Source of the DNA: Dehalococcoidia bacterium
GTDB taxonomy: Bacteria; Chloroflexota; Dehalococcoidia; UBA3495
Assembly: GCA_030753265.1 (NCBI GenBank)
Contig: JASMCQ010000071.1
Coordinates: 1-64,000 of the forward strand
Direction of reading: 5' to 3'
DNA length: 64,000 nucleotides
Made by a program: the position numbers and the translations under genes. Of this stretch, positions 47,600-55,864 are shown in pieces (position 1 is the first letter of the stretch; the number at the start of each line of letters is the position of its first letter). Under the pieces are notes generated by a model. It ran no database searches. It was not told the origin of the DNA and saw only the letters and a list, made by a program, of their open reading frames with translations.

Positions 47600-48451
47600 T
47601 CAAGCCCCCTCCGCCACCGCCCGGTGCAACTGCTCCAGCACTTCACTGTTTACCTCGAGGCTGAAGTTGTCCACGGTGGGGATCGCTTCCCCGGTGGTGC
47701 CATCCACCACGCCGATCTCCACCATGCGCTTGATCAGCCGCGTCTCGTGGTCCACAGTCGGGAGCAGGTTCTTCCCCGCCAGGCGTGAAAGCGCGGCCAC
47801 CAGGCCGTAGCCGCCCCAGTTGGAAACGCTGGTGATAACCAGCCGGTCCACCTTGGTCACCGCCGGGCTGTTGGGCAGGCTGTCCACGGTGGGTATTATC
47901 TCCACCAGGTTCCCCATGCCGATCTCGTTGCCGCCGTCGCCGATCCCCACGGAGGGGACCCCTGCTTCGAACAGGTAGTCCACCCGGGCGGTGTAGGGCG
48001 AAATGTCGATGTCCCGCATGTTGGTGTAGATGTCGTCCTTGGTGCGGCTGCTGCGCTCGATGGAAATCAGGAGGCCCGGTTTGAGCCGGGCCAGCGTCTC
48101 GGAGGCCACTTGCTGGCTGGTGGGAACGTCGGCGATGGGAAACTCTTCCACCTCGGCCTCAGGGCCCAGCCAGTCCCGCAGCACCGGCGCTGTGTGCAAG
48201 TCGGTGACGTAGGTGACCCGGCGTCCCAGGGCCTGTAAGGCATTGCCGATGGCGATGGCTCCGGGCGGGCCGTCGGTCTCGGGCTTGTGCGACATCAAGG
48301 CGTAGTATCCGGTGACGATGATCGCGCCCCCGGGATGGTCCATGATGTAGCCCGCCGCTTGGGAGCAAAAGTCTGCCGGAAGGTGGGGGCGTAGCGCCGA
48401 CATGCCCCGTTTGTCCTGTTGCAGGATGATGTCCTCTATCGTCTCGCTCAT
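47600..48451 (-). CDS. DUF4392 protein, C-terminal-type half of D-glutamate cyclase
   Basis: 283 residues: 'GAIIVTGYYALMSHKPETDGPPGAIAIGNALQALGRRVTYVTD', 'ISIERSSRTKDDIYTNMRDIDIS' and the signature 'GVPSVGIGDGGNEIGMGN'. In the mammalian DGLUCY protein this domain is fused behind a DUF1445 domain, and the whole converts D-glutamate to 5-oxo-D-proline. Here the DUF1445 partner is the next gene upstream (48488-49282), 36 bp away, so the two should act together. Confidence 0.85.
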   Translation of the reverse strand: MSETIEDIILQQDKRGMSALRPHLPADFCSQAAGYIMDHPGGAIIVTGYYALMSHKPETDGPPGAIAIGNALQALGRRVTYVTDLHTAPVLRDWLGPEAEVEEFPIADVPTSQQVASETLARLKPGLLISIERSSRTKDDIYTNMRDIDISPYTARVDYLFEAGVPSVGIGDGGNEIGMGNLVEIIPTVDSLPNSPAVTKVDRLVITSVSNWGGYGLVAALSRLAGKNLLPTVDHETRLIKRMVEIGVVDGTTGEAIPTVDNFSLEVNSEVLEQLHRAVAEGA

Positions 48452-48487
48452 TCCTTTCCCCCAACGCTGACTGCTGATAGCTGACAG

Positions 48488-49282
48488 CTAAAGTATCGCG
48501 TAGTCGGCGTCCCGCCGGTCCGTGATGAACATCAAACCGGGGCCGTGGGCGATCAGAAGCGGAGGCTTGCAATTGAGGGCCACCGCTTGGGGCGTGACGC
48601 CGCAGGCCCAGAACATCGGCTCCTCGCCGGGCATCAAGTCGACCGGGTCGCCGAAATCGGGATGGGCCAGGTCCCGGATGCCGATGGCCGCCGGGTCGCC
48701 GATGTGGACCGGCGCGCCGTGGGTCGCGGGAAACCTGGAGGTGACCTGAATCGCCCGCACGACCTGCTCTCGCTTGACGGGCCGCATGCTGACCACCATG
48801 GGCCCAGAGAAGACCCCCGCGGGGGTGGTGGCGATGTTGGTGATGTACATGGAGACGTTGCACCCCATTTCCTGGTTTCGCAACGGTATACCGGCATCGA
48901 CCATGGCCGCCTCGAAAGAAAAACTGCAGCCCAGCAGGAAAGAGACCAGATCGTCGCGCCAATAGGGCAGCAGCGACTCCGGTTCGGCCGTGAGTTGGCC
49001 GTTTTCGTAGACCATGTAGCCGGGGACATCGGTGCGGATGTCCGCGCCCGGTGCGGTCACCTTCGGCTCGGTCTGGCCGGCCTCGATCACCTCCAGCAAC
49101 GGACAGGGCTTGGGGTTGCGCTGGCAAAAAAGGAGGAAGTCTAAGGCAAGGTCCTGGGGCAGGATGGCCAGGTTGGCCTGCACGTATCCCGGGGCGACCC
49201 CGGAGGTCACGCCGCGCCACCGGCCGGAGCGAATCAACTCCCGCACCTCGCGAGCGGTCTTGGGCATGGTTTCCGTGCTCAT
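48488..49282 (-). CDS. DUF1445 putative hydro-lyase (D-glutamate cyclase-type)
   Basis: 264 residues: 'SGRWRGVTSGVAPGYVQANLAILPQDLALDFLLFCQRNPKPCPLLEV', 'DIRTDVPGYMVYENG', 'VSFLLGCSFSFEAAMVDAGIPLRNQEMGCNVSMYITN' and 'EEPMFWACGVTPQAVALNCKPPLLIAHGPGLMFITD', all PF07286 signatures. It is first in an operon with the DUF4392 gene. ATG 49282 has GAGGAGGT upstream and is preferred to a start 114 bases earlier. Confidence 0.88.
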   Translation of the reverse strand: MSTETMPKTAREVRELIRSGRWRGVTSGVAPGYVQANLAILPQDLALDFLLFCQRNPKPCPLLEVIEAGQTEPKVTAPGADIRTDVPGYMVYENGQLTAEPESLLPYWRDDLVSFLLGCSFSFEAAMVDAGIPLRNQEMGCNVSMYITNIATTPAGVFSGPMVVSMRPVKREQVVRAIQVTSRFPATHGAPVHIGDPAAIGIRDLAHPDFGDPVDLMPGEEPMFWACGVTPQAVALNCKPPLLIAHGPGLMFITDRRDADYAIL

Positions 49283-49473
49283 TGGCGTACCTCCTCGGGG
49301 CCGGCTTTGATCCCGGTTTTGAAAAATGTTCCAGGGCGGGCCGGAGCCCGGCCACGGCGTGCCGATCCGACACCGTCCGGCCCGTCGCTGATACAATAGC
49401 AGACGGGCGCCGCCGCGGCAAAGGGAGAGCCTTGTTTTCGCTCGAAGAAAGACGCGGTTAGAGTACGAATCGG

Positions 49474-49992
49474 TCAGAAAATGATGCTCAACGCGCCGTG
49501 GGCTTGCAGCGCCTCCATATCCAGGACAGCCCGCCGGCGCCGGATCCTCAAATCTCCATCGACCCGTTTTAGACGGAACTCGTAGTGCCCAACGTAAGGT
49601 GCTTCCTCTCCCATGCGGAAGCGATACACCAGGCAGGACGCCCTCACCGCGAGTTCATCCCCCACCGCCTCCACAATCATCACGTTGGTGATCAGCCTCC
49701 GGGTCGTGGACCAGGGGTACTCCCGGTGGGCGTGGCGGCTTTTCAACCGGTTGACCCGGCCTTGCAAACGCAGTCTATCGTCATCGATGAACACCAGGTC
49801 TTGCCGGGGATCGCCCTCCGGCAGGTCGGTGGTGGGCACCACATATCTTGCGTCGTCCGTGAAAAAGGTCAGCCACTCGTCCAGCCGCCATTCATCCAGC
49901 AGGGCCGCTTCGTGGTAGAGGAACTGCTCCACTTCATGGTGCAGCAGGAAGGCTTCCAGTTTTGTCTTGCTCCCATCAGTATCTTGGTTCAT
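49474..49992 (-). CDS. Ring-hydroxylating dioxygenase small (beta) subunit
   Basis: About 172 residues of the NTF2-like beta subunit: 'HHEVEQFLYHEAALLDEWRLDEWLTFFTDDARYVVPTTDLPEGDP', 'RLQGRVNRLKSRHAHREYPWSTTRRLITNV' and 'YHGHYEFRLKRVDGDLRIRRRRAVLD'-type ending. It has no catalytic metal and supports the alpha subunit. ATG 49992 overlaps the alpha stop (ATGA), so the two are translated together. The ferredoxin and reductase are not adjacent and must come from elsewhere. Confidence 0.9.
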   Translation of the reverse strand: MNQDTDGSKTKLEAFLLHHEVEQFLYHEAALLDEWRLDEWLTFFTDDARYVVPTTDLPEGDPRQDLVFIDDDRLRLQGRVNRLKSRHAHREYPWSTTRRLITNVMIVEAVGDELAVRASCLVYRFRMGEEAPYVGHYEFRLKRVDGDLRIRRRRAVLDMEALQAHGALSIIF

Positions 49993-51311
49993 GCCTGACT
50001 CCACGCTTGGGTAAAGACGGCTTGTTGCTCTGCCATGGCCTGGCCTTCCTCCGGCTGTTCCGCCTCAGGGAGGCCGGTGAGCATGGCATGCCAGTGTCGC
50101 CAGAAGGCCCGCATCTGCAACTCGTCCGTCCCCTGGGGAGGGCGGTGCATGCCCCGTGAGATGTCCGACCACTCAACCCCGCTCGCTCTGAAGCCAAGCT
50201 GGCAAGACTCCAGGGCTTCGGTATCGTCCGGGGTGGCGAAGCCGCCGGGTCCAAGGAAGGTGAGGAAGTTATCCAGGCGTCTCGCCAGCAGGTGCCCCGT
50301 CTCCTCGCCGGTGGCAGCCTCCCACGCGGTCATCTCCATGTGGTCCGGGGCCGTTGGCCAGAACAGCCTGATCGTGATGGAGGTGGTGTCGTTGATGACC
50401 AGATTGGGGAAGATCAACAGGTTTCGGCTCTTGTCGGCCATCCGGGCCGCCCGTTCCTCGCCGTACTTTTCCACCAGCTTGGCCCGGATTTGATCTATCT
50501 CCTCCTTGGCATCCTCGCCAAAAATGGGGTTCCAGAAGGCAATGGGCCGGCCATAGACCGAATCGTTTTCCATCACCGCGTGCCCGTTGCCCAAGGCCCT
50601 CCCAATTCCCTTGCGCTCCTTGGGAACCTGTAGCCCCGCCAGCGCCATGTAATCCCAGTAGGTCTGGTGGGTGGGAAAGACGTGGTATCCGTCGAGACTG
50701 TTCTCCACCAGAAGCTTCCAGTTGGCCTTGATGTGATACTTGTTCGAGCCGCGGACCACCTTGAGGCCCACCTCGGTCTGGTCGACAATCAGGTCCAGGT
50801 ACTCCTTGGCTCCCGCCAGATAGCCGGCCAGGTCCTCAATCTGGGGATTGAAGCTGATGAAGTAGAAACCCCGGTAGCTATCCACCCGGGGCGGTGACAG
50901 CAGTCCCAGCGCCCCTTTGTCGAACCCGCTGCCATAGCCCGCTTCATCGGGCACCCCAACCAGCTCGCCCTTGATGTTGAAACTCCAGGCGTGATAGAAG
51001 CATTGGAAGACCTGGGCATTGCCTTCGTCGCGGCGGCAGATCAAAGCCCCCCGATGGGGGCAGGTATTCAAGAAGACCCGTATCTGTCCGTCCCGGTCCC
51101 TGTTGAAGAAGACGGGACGGCCCGCCACGGTGCGCCTCCGGTAATCGCCGGGGTTTGCCACCTCCGATTCATGACCCAGGTACAGCCAACATTGGTCAAA
51201 GACGCGGTCCCGTTCTAGCTCGAATATCTGCTGAGAAGTCATGCTGGAGCGATGTACTCGGAATACCCCTTCTCTGGGCCGGTCGATAATCAGGCCGTTA
51301 ACGTCTATCAA
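49989..51311 (-). CDS. Rieske-type ring-hydroxylating dioxygenase large (alpha) subunit
   Basis: 440 residues. Rieske cluster motif NTCPHRGALICRRDEGNAQVFQCFYHAWSF (CxH...CxxH), then the catalytic iron motif SLDGYHVFPTHQTYWD (His-x4-5-His, with the bridging Asp just before). It matches aromatic-ring dioxygenase alpha chains with start-to-end domain order Rieske then catalytic. It oxidises an aromatic or related substrate with O2 and electrons from a ferredoxin. TTG 51311 has AAGGAGG eight bases upstream. Confidence 0.94.
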   Translation of the reverse strand: MIDVNGLIIDRPREGVFRVHRSSMTSQQIFELERDRVFDQCWLYLGHESEVANPGDYRRRTVAGRPVFFNRDRDGQIRVFLNTCPHRGALICRRDEGNAQVFQCFYHAWSFNIKGELVGVPDEAGYGSGFDKGALGLLSPPRVDSYRGFYFISFNPQIEDLAGYLAGAKEYLDLIVDQTEVGLKVVRGSNKYHIKANWKLLVENSLDGYHVFPTHQTYWDYMALAGLQVPKERKGIGRALGNGHAVMENDSVYGRPIAFWNPIFGEDAKEEIDQIRAKLVEKYGEERAARMADKSRNLLIFPNLVINDTTSITIRLFWPTAPDHMEMTAWEAATGEETGHLLARRLDNFLTFLGPGGFATPDDTEALESCQLGFRASGVEWSDISRGMHRPPQGTDELQMRAFWRHWHAMLTGLPEAEQPEEGQAMAEQQAVFTQAWSQA

Positions 51312-51695
51312 CGCTCTATCCTCCTTAACGAGGGAGTTCGCCCGTCAGCCGAAGTATCCGATACCAACCAGCCCGCGGCCAAATCAGGCGTCGACGGACG
51401 ATAGCCGGTATTCCAATCCACACAGGCTTTTCCTCTGGTTCTATTTTATCAAATAATGATGCAATACCATCTATAATGCGCTCCCAACGTGGCCCCGCCG
51501 TCGGCGGCCAACTGGGGCGCGACGCAGCTTTTCAACACCCGTCGCCGCCGAAGCCGGCCCGCACCGCACCGAGCATGACGAGGAACCGGGCAACCGGCGG
51601 CCGCGCATTCGGCCGCCCATTCGATTGGAGGTCCTAGATGGTATACTTCCAGCAACTGAGATTGACTCTGCATCCGGAGGCCTCGCGACCGGCTG
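51312..51695. other. Gene-free interval between divergent genes
   Basis: No gene recognised. TATAAT at about 51471 is a possible -10 for the plus strand but lacks a clear -35. Promoters of the dioxygenase operon and the regulator should lie here. Confidence 0.4.
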
Positions 51696-52364
51696 GTGTA
51701 TAACGTTTTCCTGCTGGCGAACCAAAACAATGGGGAGAGTCCCCTGGCCGACGCTATCAGCCGGGCCGGGCTATCCTGCCAGGTCGGGCCAGACCTGGCG
51801 CCGGTTGAGGAATCGGAGGCCTCCTCGCAACCGGACGTGGTCCTCTTGGACCTGGCCACGGTGGGCTGGGGCCAGGCAAGAGGGCTCGTTGACCGGTGCA
51901 AGAAGCTCCGGCTACCGGTGGTGGCGGTGCTGCCAAGGGAAGGCGTGGCCGAGTACGACCCCTCACTGAACCCCGACGAACTAGTCTTGTGCCCGATCTT
52001 GGACGGCGAGCTGCTGGTCAGGATCAAGCAAGCCGTCTACCGGGTCATCGGCCCTTCTGGGTCCCAACTCCTGAGAGTTGGCGACCTGACCATCGATTTG
52101 GAACGCTACGACGTCACGGTGAAGGGGCGCCGGGTATCTTTGACCTACAAAGAGTTCCAGCTCCTCGTGCTGCTGGCGTCCAATCCCGGCCGGGTATATT
52201 CGCGGGAATCACTGCTGAGCCAGGTATGGGGATACGACTACTTGGGGGGCACCAGGACGGTCGATGTGCATGTACGTCGGTTGCGTTCCAAGATAGAAGC
52301 CCCGGGGCGCACCTTCGTCGAGACCGTCTATCTGGTGGGCTATCGCTTCAAGATGCCTGCTTGA
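51696..52364 (+). CDS. OmpR/PhoB-like response regulator with degenerate receiver
   Basis: 222 residues. Residues 1-115 resemble a receiver: the expected phospho-acceptor is in PDVVLLDLATVG, but the N-terminal acidic pair is missing (LLANQNNGESP) and the conserved Lys near residue 100 is not seen (ELVLCPILDGEL). The C-terminal winged helix is standard: 'DLTIDLERYDVTVKGRRVSLTYKEFQLLVLLASNPGRVYSRESLLSQVWGYDYLGGTRTVDVHVRRLRSKI'. It probably binds DNA without classic phosphorylation. No histidine kinase is adjacent. GTG 51696 is the start; the nearest GGAGG is 17 bases upstream. Confidence 0.88.
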   Translation: MYNVFLLANQNNGESPLADAISRAGLSCQVGPDLAPVEESEASSQPDVVLLDLATVGWGQARGLVDRCKKLRLPVVAVLPREGVAEYDPSLNPDELVLCPILDGELLVRIKQAVYRVIGPSGSQLLRVGDLTIDLERYDVTVKGRRVSLTYKEFQLLVLLASNPGRVYSRESLLSQVWGYDYLGGTRTVDVHVRRLRSKIEAPGRTFVETVYLVGYRFKMPA

Positions 52365-52400
52365 AGGGGGTTGAGGGTTCTGGGACCGGGCACTGCCGCT

Positions 52401-54935
52401 CTAGCTGGCCTCGGTGCTTACAGTGTCCAGGAACCGCGCAACCTGGGCGGCCAGCGCCGCGTGTTTCTTGGATTTAAGCTCCGGGTCCCGCTTCATCAGC
52501 CGCGACGCCTCATCCCGGGCCGACTCGAGCAGTTGCCGGTCCGAGAGGTGAGCCATCCGCAGGTTGGGCAGGCCGCTTTGCCGGGTGCCGAAGAAGTCCC
52601 CCGGTCCCCTCAGTTCCAGGTCCGCCTCCGCCAACCTGAATCCATCTTGAATCTGCACCATGGCCGACAGACGCTCGTTGGGCACCTCCGAATTGCGCTC
52701 CGAAACCAGGATGCAGTAGCTCTTGTGTTCCCCTCGGCCGACGCGGCCCCGGAATTGGTGCAGTTGGGACAGGCCGAACCGCTCGGCCCCCTCGATCATC
52801 ATCACGGTGGCGTTGGCCACGTCGATCCCCACTTCCACCACCGCGGTGGATACCAGGATATCCAGCTCCCCATCCCGGAACCGGCGCATCACCCGGTCCT
52901 TGTCCTTAGATGACATCCGGCCGTGGAGAAGCCCCAGTTTCAAGTCCGGGAACACCTCCTGGGACAGCATCTCATACTCCTCGGTGGCCGCCTTGGCTTC
53001 GATGACCTCGGACTCCTCCACCAGCGGGCAGATCACGAATGCCTGGCGTCCGTCTTCGACCTGCTTGCGGATAAAGCCGAAGGCTGCGGGGCGCCGGTCC
53101 GGTGTGAGGGTTCCGGTCGAGACCTGCTGGCGCCCCGCCGGCAGCTCGTCAAGGGTCGAAATGTCCAGGTCACCGTAGAGGGTCAGGGTGAGGGTCCGGG
53201 GTATCGGCGTGGCGGACATGATCAGAGTGTGGGGTGTCCCGGTCCCCCTCTCCCGCAGGGCGGAGCGCTGCATCACGCCGAACCGGTGCTGCTCGTCGGC
53301 GACGGCCAGCGCCAGCTTGGGAAGGGAAACACCTGACTGGATCAGGGCATGGGTGCCGATCACCAGGTCCAACGACCCATCGCCGGCCATCTTGGTCAAC
53401 TCCCTCTTCCGGGCCGTGCGGGTACTGCCGGTGAGCAGACCCAGCGACACCACTCTGCCCATGGACTCCAGGAACACCGACACCAGGCTGTCGTCGGCTT
53501 GGACCGGGCTGCCCATGCTGCTCAACAGGGCGCTCACGGTATGAAAATGTTGCTCCGCCAGCACCTCCGTGGGCACCATGACTGCCCCCTGGTAGCCGGT
53601 GGCGGCCACCGCCAGCAGGGCGGCCAGAGCGACCACCGTCTTGCCGCTGCCCACCTCGCCCTGGAGTAACCGGTTCATCGGCGGCGTGCCCCGCTCCAGG
53701 TCGGCGATGATCTCGTCGATGCTCCGCTGCTGGGCGGTGGTTAGCCGGAAGGGCAACGACTCGATGAACCCGTCCAGGACCTCTTTTTGGGCTACGACAG
53801 GTATCCCCTGGACATCCCGCTGCTGGTGCTGCCGGCGGCGTAGGACCGCCAGCTGCAATGCAAAAAGCTCGTCGAAAGCCAAGCGGCGCCGGGCCGCCTC
53901 CCAGGAACCCAGGTTGTCAGGGTAGTGGGCCTGCCGGATGGCGTCCCGCAGGGGCATGAACCCGGTTCGATCCAACAGATCTTCCGGCAGCAGCTCGTCG
54001 ACACCGTTCAGCCATTGCCCCAACACCTGCCAGGTGAGGCGTCGCAGGCTGCGACCCGATAGCCCCCCGGTCAGCGAGTAGACGGGCACCAGCCGGCCGG
54101 TGTGTATCGGTGCCTGGCCGGCATCCAGGAGTTCGTACTCCGGGGACACGAACACGAGCTGACCCCGGAAAGCCTCTACTTTGCCGCTGACGGCTATCCG
54201 CGCGTTGGGCTTCAGGGTGCGGGCCAGGTAGCGCTGTCCGAACCAGATGACCTTGATGTTCCCGGTTTCGTCGCTCAGGACCGCCTCGGTATCCTTGCGC
54301 TGGCCCTGTTGTCCCCCGATCACTTCCCGGGCATCCCAGATCGTGGCCATCAACGTATATTCCTGGCCCGGGGACAGCTCCGAAACCCTGGCGAACTTCG
54401 AGTAGTCCAGGTGGCGTCTGGGGAACAGGTAGATCAGATCGCGCACCGTTCGAACATCCAGGCGTTCCAGCCGGCCCGACAGCTTGGTGTCGACTCCCCG
54501 CAGGCGGTCGACGGGAACGTCGACGGAATGGCTTTCCGGCAGGGAAGGGGGGCCCTTGCCGGGTTTTGCCGCCCTGGCAGGCTTCGAGGAGCGGCTGGGG
54601 GCCGGGGCCGGAGGCGCAGCGCCGGGGCGTTTTGGCGGCGGGTCGGGGCGGCGGGTGGCGGCAGTCTGGCCCAGGCCCGCGTTTAGCGCGGCGCCCCACC
54701 GGCCGGCCCAGCGGCGGCGTTCCTCCGGGGACATGCCGGCGTAGGGAGTTTCCGCGACCTGCCGGAGCAGCTCAGGCCCCCTCGCTTGGGCGGCCATCGC
54801 CTCGGCCCAAATCTCGATAAACTTGTCAAGACCGCCCAGCACGGCGGTGTCGTCGAAACCCGTGGACTCTTCCATCCGCAGGATGCTCCGAAAGGGGCCC
54901 AGCCAGGAAGGAGGGGGTGGCTCTGGGGTTGCCAT
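52401..54935 (-). CDS. recG: ATP-dependent DNA helicase RecG with N-terminal extension
   Basis: 844 residues, about 150 longer than typical RecG. An N-terminal helical region plus a Pro/Ala/Lys-rich linker (about residues 95-140) precedes the wedge/OB domain (RLERLDVRTVRDLIYLFPRRHLDY). Helicase motifs follow: LLQGEVGSGKTVVALAALL (Walker A), LAVADEQHRFGVMQR (DExH), SATPIPRTLTLTLYGD, 'VVEVGIDVANATVMMIEGAERFGLSQLHQFRGRVGRG'. It reverses stalled forks and processes recombination intermediates. ATG 54935 overlaps the degV stop (TGATG). Confidence 0.96.
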   Translation of the reverse strand: MATPEPPPPSWLGPFRSILRMEESTGFDDTAVLGGLDKFIEIWAEAMAAQARGPELLRQVAETPYAGMSPEERRRWAGRWGAALNAGLGQTAATRRPDPPPKRPGAAPPAPAPSRSSKPARAAKPGKGPPSLPESHSVDVPVDRLRGVDTKLSGRLERLDVRTVRDLIYLFPRRHLDYSKFARVSELSPGQEYTLMATIWDAREVIGGQQGQRKDTEAVLSDETGNIKVIWFGQRYLARTLKPNARIAVSGKVEAFRGQLVFVSPEYELLDAGQAPIHTGRLVPVYSLTGGLSGRSLRRLTWQVLGQWLNGVDELLPEDLLDRTGFMPLRDAIRQAHYPDNLGSWEAARRRLAFDELFALQLAVLRRRQHQQRDVQGIPVVAQKEVLDGFIESLPFRLTTAQQRSIDEIIADLERGTPPMNRLLQGEVGSGKTVVALAALLAVAATGYQGAVMVPTEVLAEQHFHTVSALLSSMGSPVQADDSLVSVFLESMGRVVSLGLLTGSTRTARKRELTKMAGDGSLDLVIGTHALIQSGVSLPKLALAVADEQHRFGVMQRSALRERGTGTPHTLIMSATPIPRTLTLTLYGDLDISTLDELPAGRQQVSTGTLTPDRRPAAFGFIRKQVEDGRQAFVICPLVEESEVIEAKAATEEYEMLSQEVFPDLKLGLLHGRMSSKDKDRVMRRFRDGELDILVSTAVVEVGIDVANATVMMIEGAERFGLSQLHQFRGRVGRGEHKSYCILVSERNSEVPNERLSAMVQIQDGFRLAEADLELRGPGDFFGTRQSGLPNLRMAHLSDRQLLESARDEASRLMKRDPELKSKKHAALAAQVARFLDTVSTEAS

Positions 54936-55801
54936 CAGGTGGTCGGCGCACCACCGGCGCGAATTAGGCCCACGCCCAGGGCTCCGGGACCCACGTAGGT
55001 CCCCAGAGTCGGCCCGAAGCGGGAGATAATGATGTCGTTTTGGGGCGCCAGGCCGGACAGCCTGGCCCTCAGGTCCTCGGCCCGCTCCGGCTCGGTGCTG
55101 TAGATCACCGCCAGATGCCGGAGGGGAGCCTGTTGCTCGGTCAACTCCACCAGGCGGCGAAGGGCCCGGTCCCGGTTGCGCGGGCGCTCCATCGGGTGAG
55201 CCTCGCCGTCCTGTATCGTGAGAATCGGCTTGACTCCCAGGACCGAACCCAGAAAGGCGTGGGCTTTGCCGATACGCCCGCCTCGCTGAAGATACTCCAG
55301 GGTGTCCAGAAGAAAGAAGCAGTGGGTCAAAGGTAAATCACCGCGCACCTGCTCGGCCACCTGCTGGTGGGAGGCCCCATCCGGGGCCAGTTGGGCCGCC
55401 GCCATCACCAGCAACCCCAAGGGAACGGACGCGAGCTGAGAGTCGACTATCTCGATGGACTCGCCCGCTTCAGCCCCCAATGAAGCTCTGGCCTGCTCCG
55501 CCGAATTCAGCGTGCCGCTCAGCTTTCTCGACAGGTGGATGGAAACGATCTGGTGGCCCTGAGCCAGCAGGTCCCGGTACACCGACTGGAAGTCGGCCGC
55601 CGATGGCTGGGCCGTGGTGGGCAGCCGGGGGTTCGAAACCAACTGCTCGTAAAACTGGTCGGGTAAGATGTCCACGCCGTCCCGGTAGGTAACGTCGTCG
55701 GATATGACGTAGCAGGGAACGACGGTGATGTTCCGTTGCTGGGACATCTCTGGCGGCAGGTCGGCCGCGCTGTCGGTCACTATTCGTATCGCCAATTTCA
55801 C
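54935..55801 (-). CDS. DegV-family fatty-acid-binding protein (FakB-like)
   Basis: 288 residues: 'IRIVTDSAADLPPEM', 'DGVDILPDQFYEQL', 'TAQPSAADFQSVYRDLLAQGHQIVSIHLSRKLSGTLNSAEQA', 'IVDSQLASVPLGLLVMAAA', 'LEYLQRGGRIGKAHAFLGSVLGVKPIL', then a C-terminal lobe. FakB proteins present fatty acids to FakA for phosphorylation. It is encoded directly after a FakA homologue and overlaps recG. GTG 55801 is taken as start; a TTG two codons later is possible. Confidence 0.92.
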   Translation of the reverse strand: MKLAIRIVTDSAADLPPEMSQQRNITVVPCYVISDDVTYRDGVDILPDQFYEQLVSNPRLPTTAQPSAADFQSVYRDLLAQGHQIVSIHLSRKLSGTLNSAEQARASLGAEAGESIEIVDSQLASVPLGLLVMAAAQLAPDGASHQQVAEQVRGDLPLTHCFFLLDTLEYLQRGGRIGKAHAFLGSVLGVKPILTIQDGEAHPMERPRNRDRALRRLVELTEQQAPLRHLAVIYSTEPERAEDLRARLSGLAPQNDIIISRFGPTLGTYVGPGALGVGLIRAGGAPTT

Positions 55802-55864
55802 CCCCTTGGTTTACAGGCGAAATCCGGACCTCCGTGCCCCTGTGTCTCTTTGGCGAATACCGTC

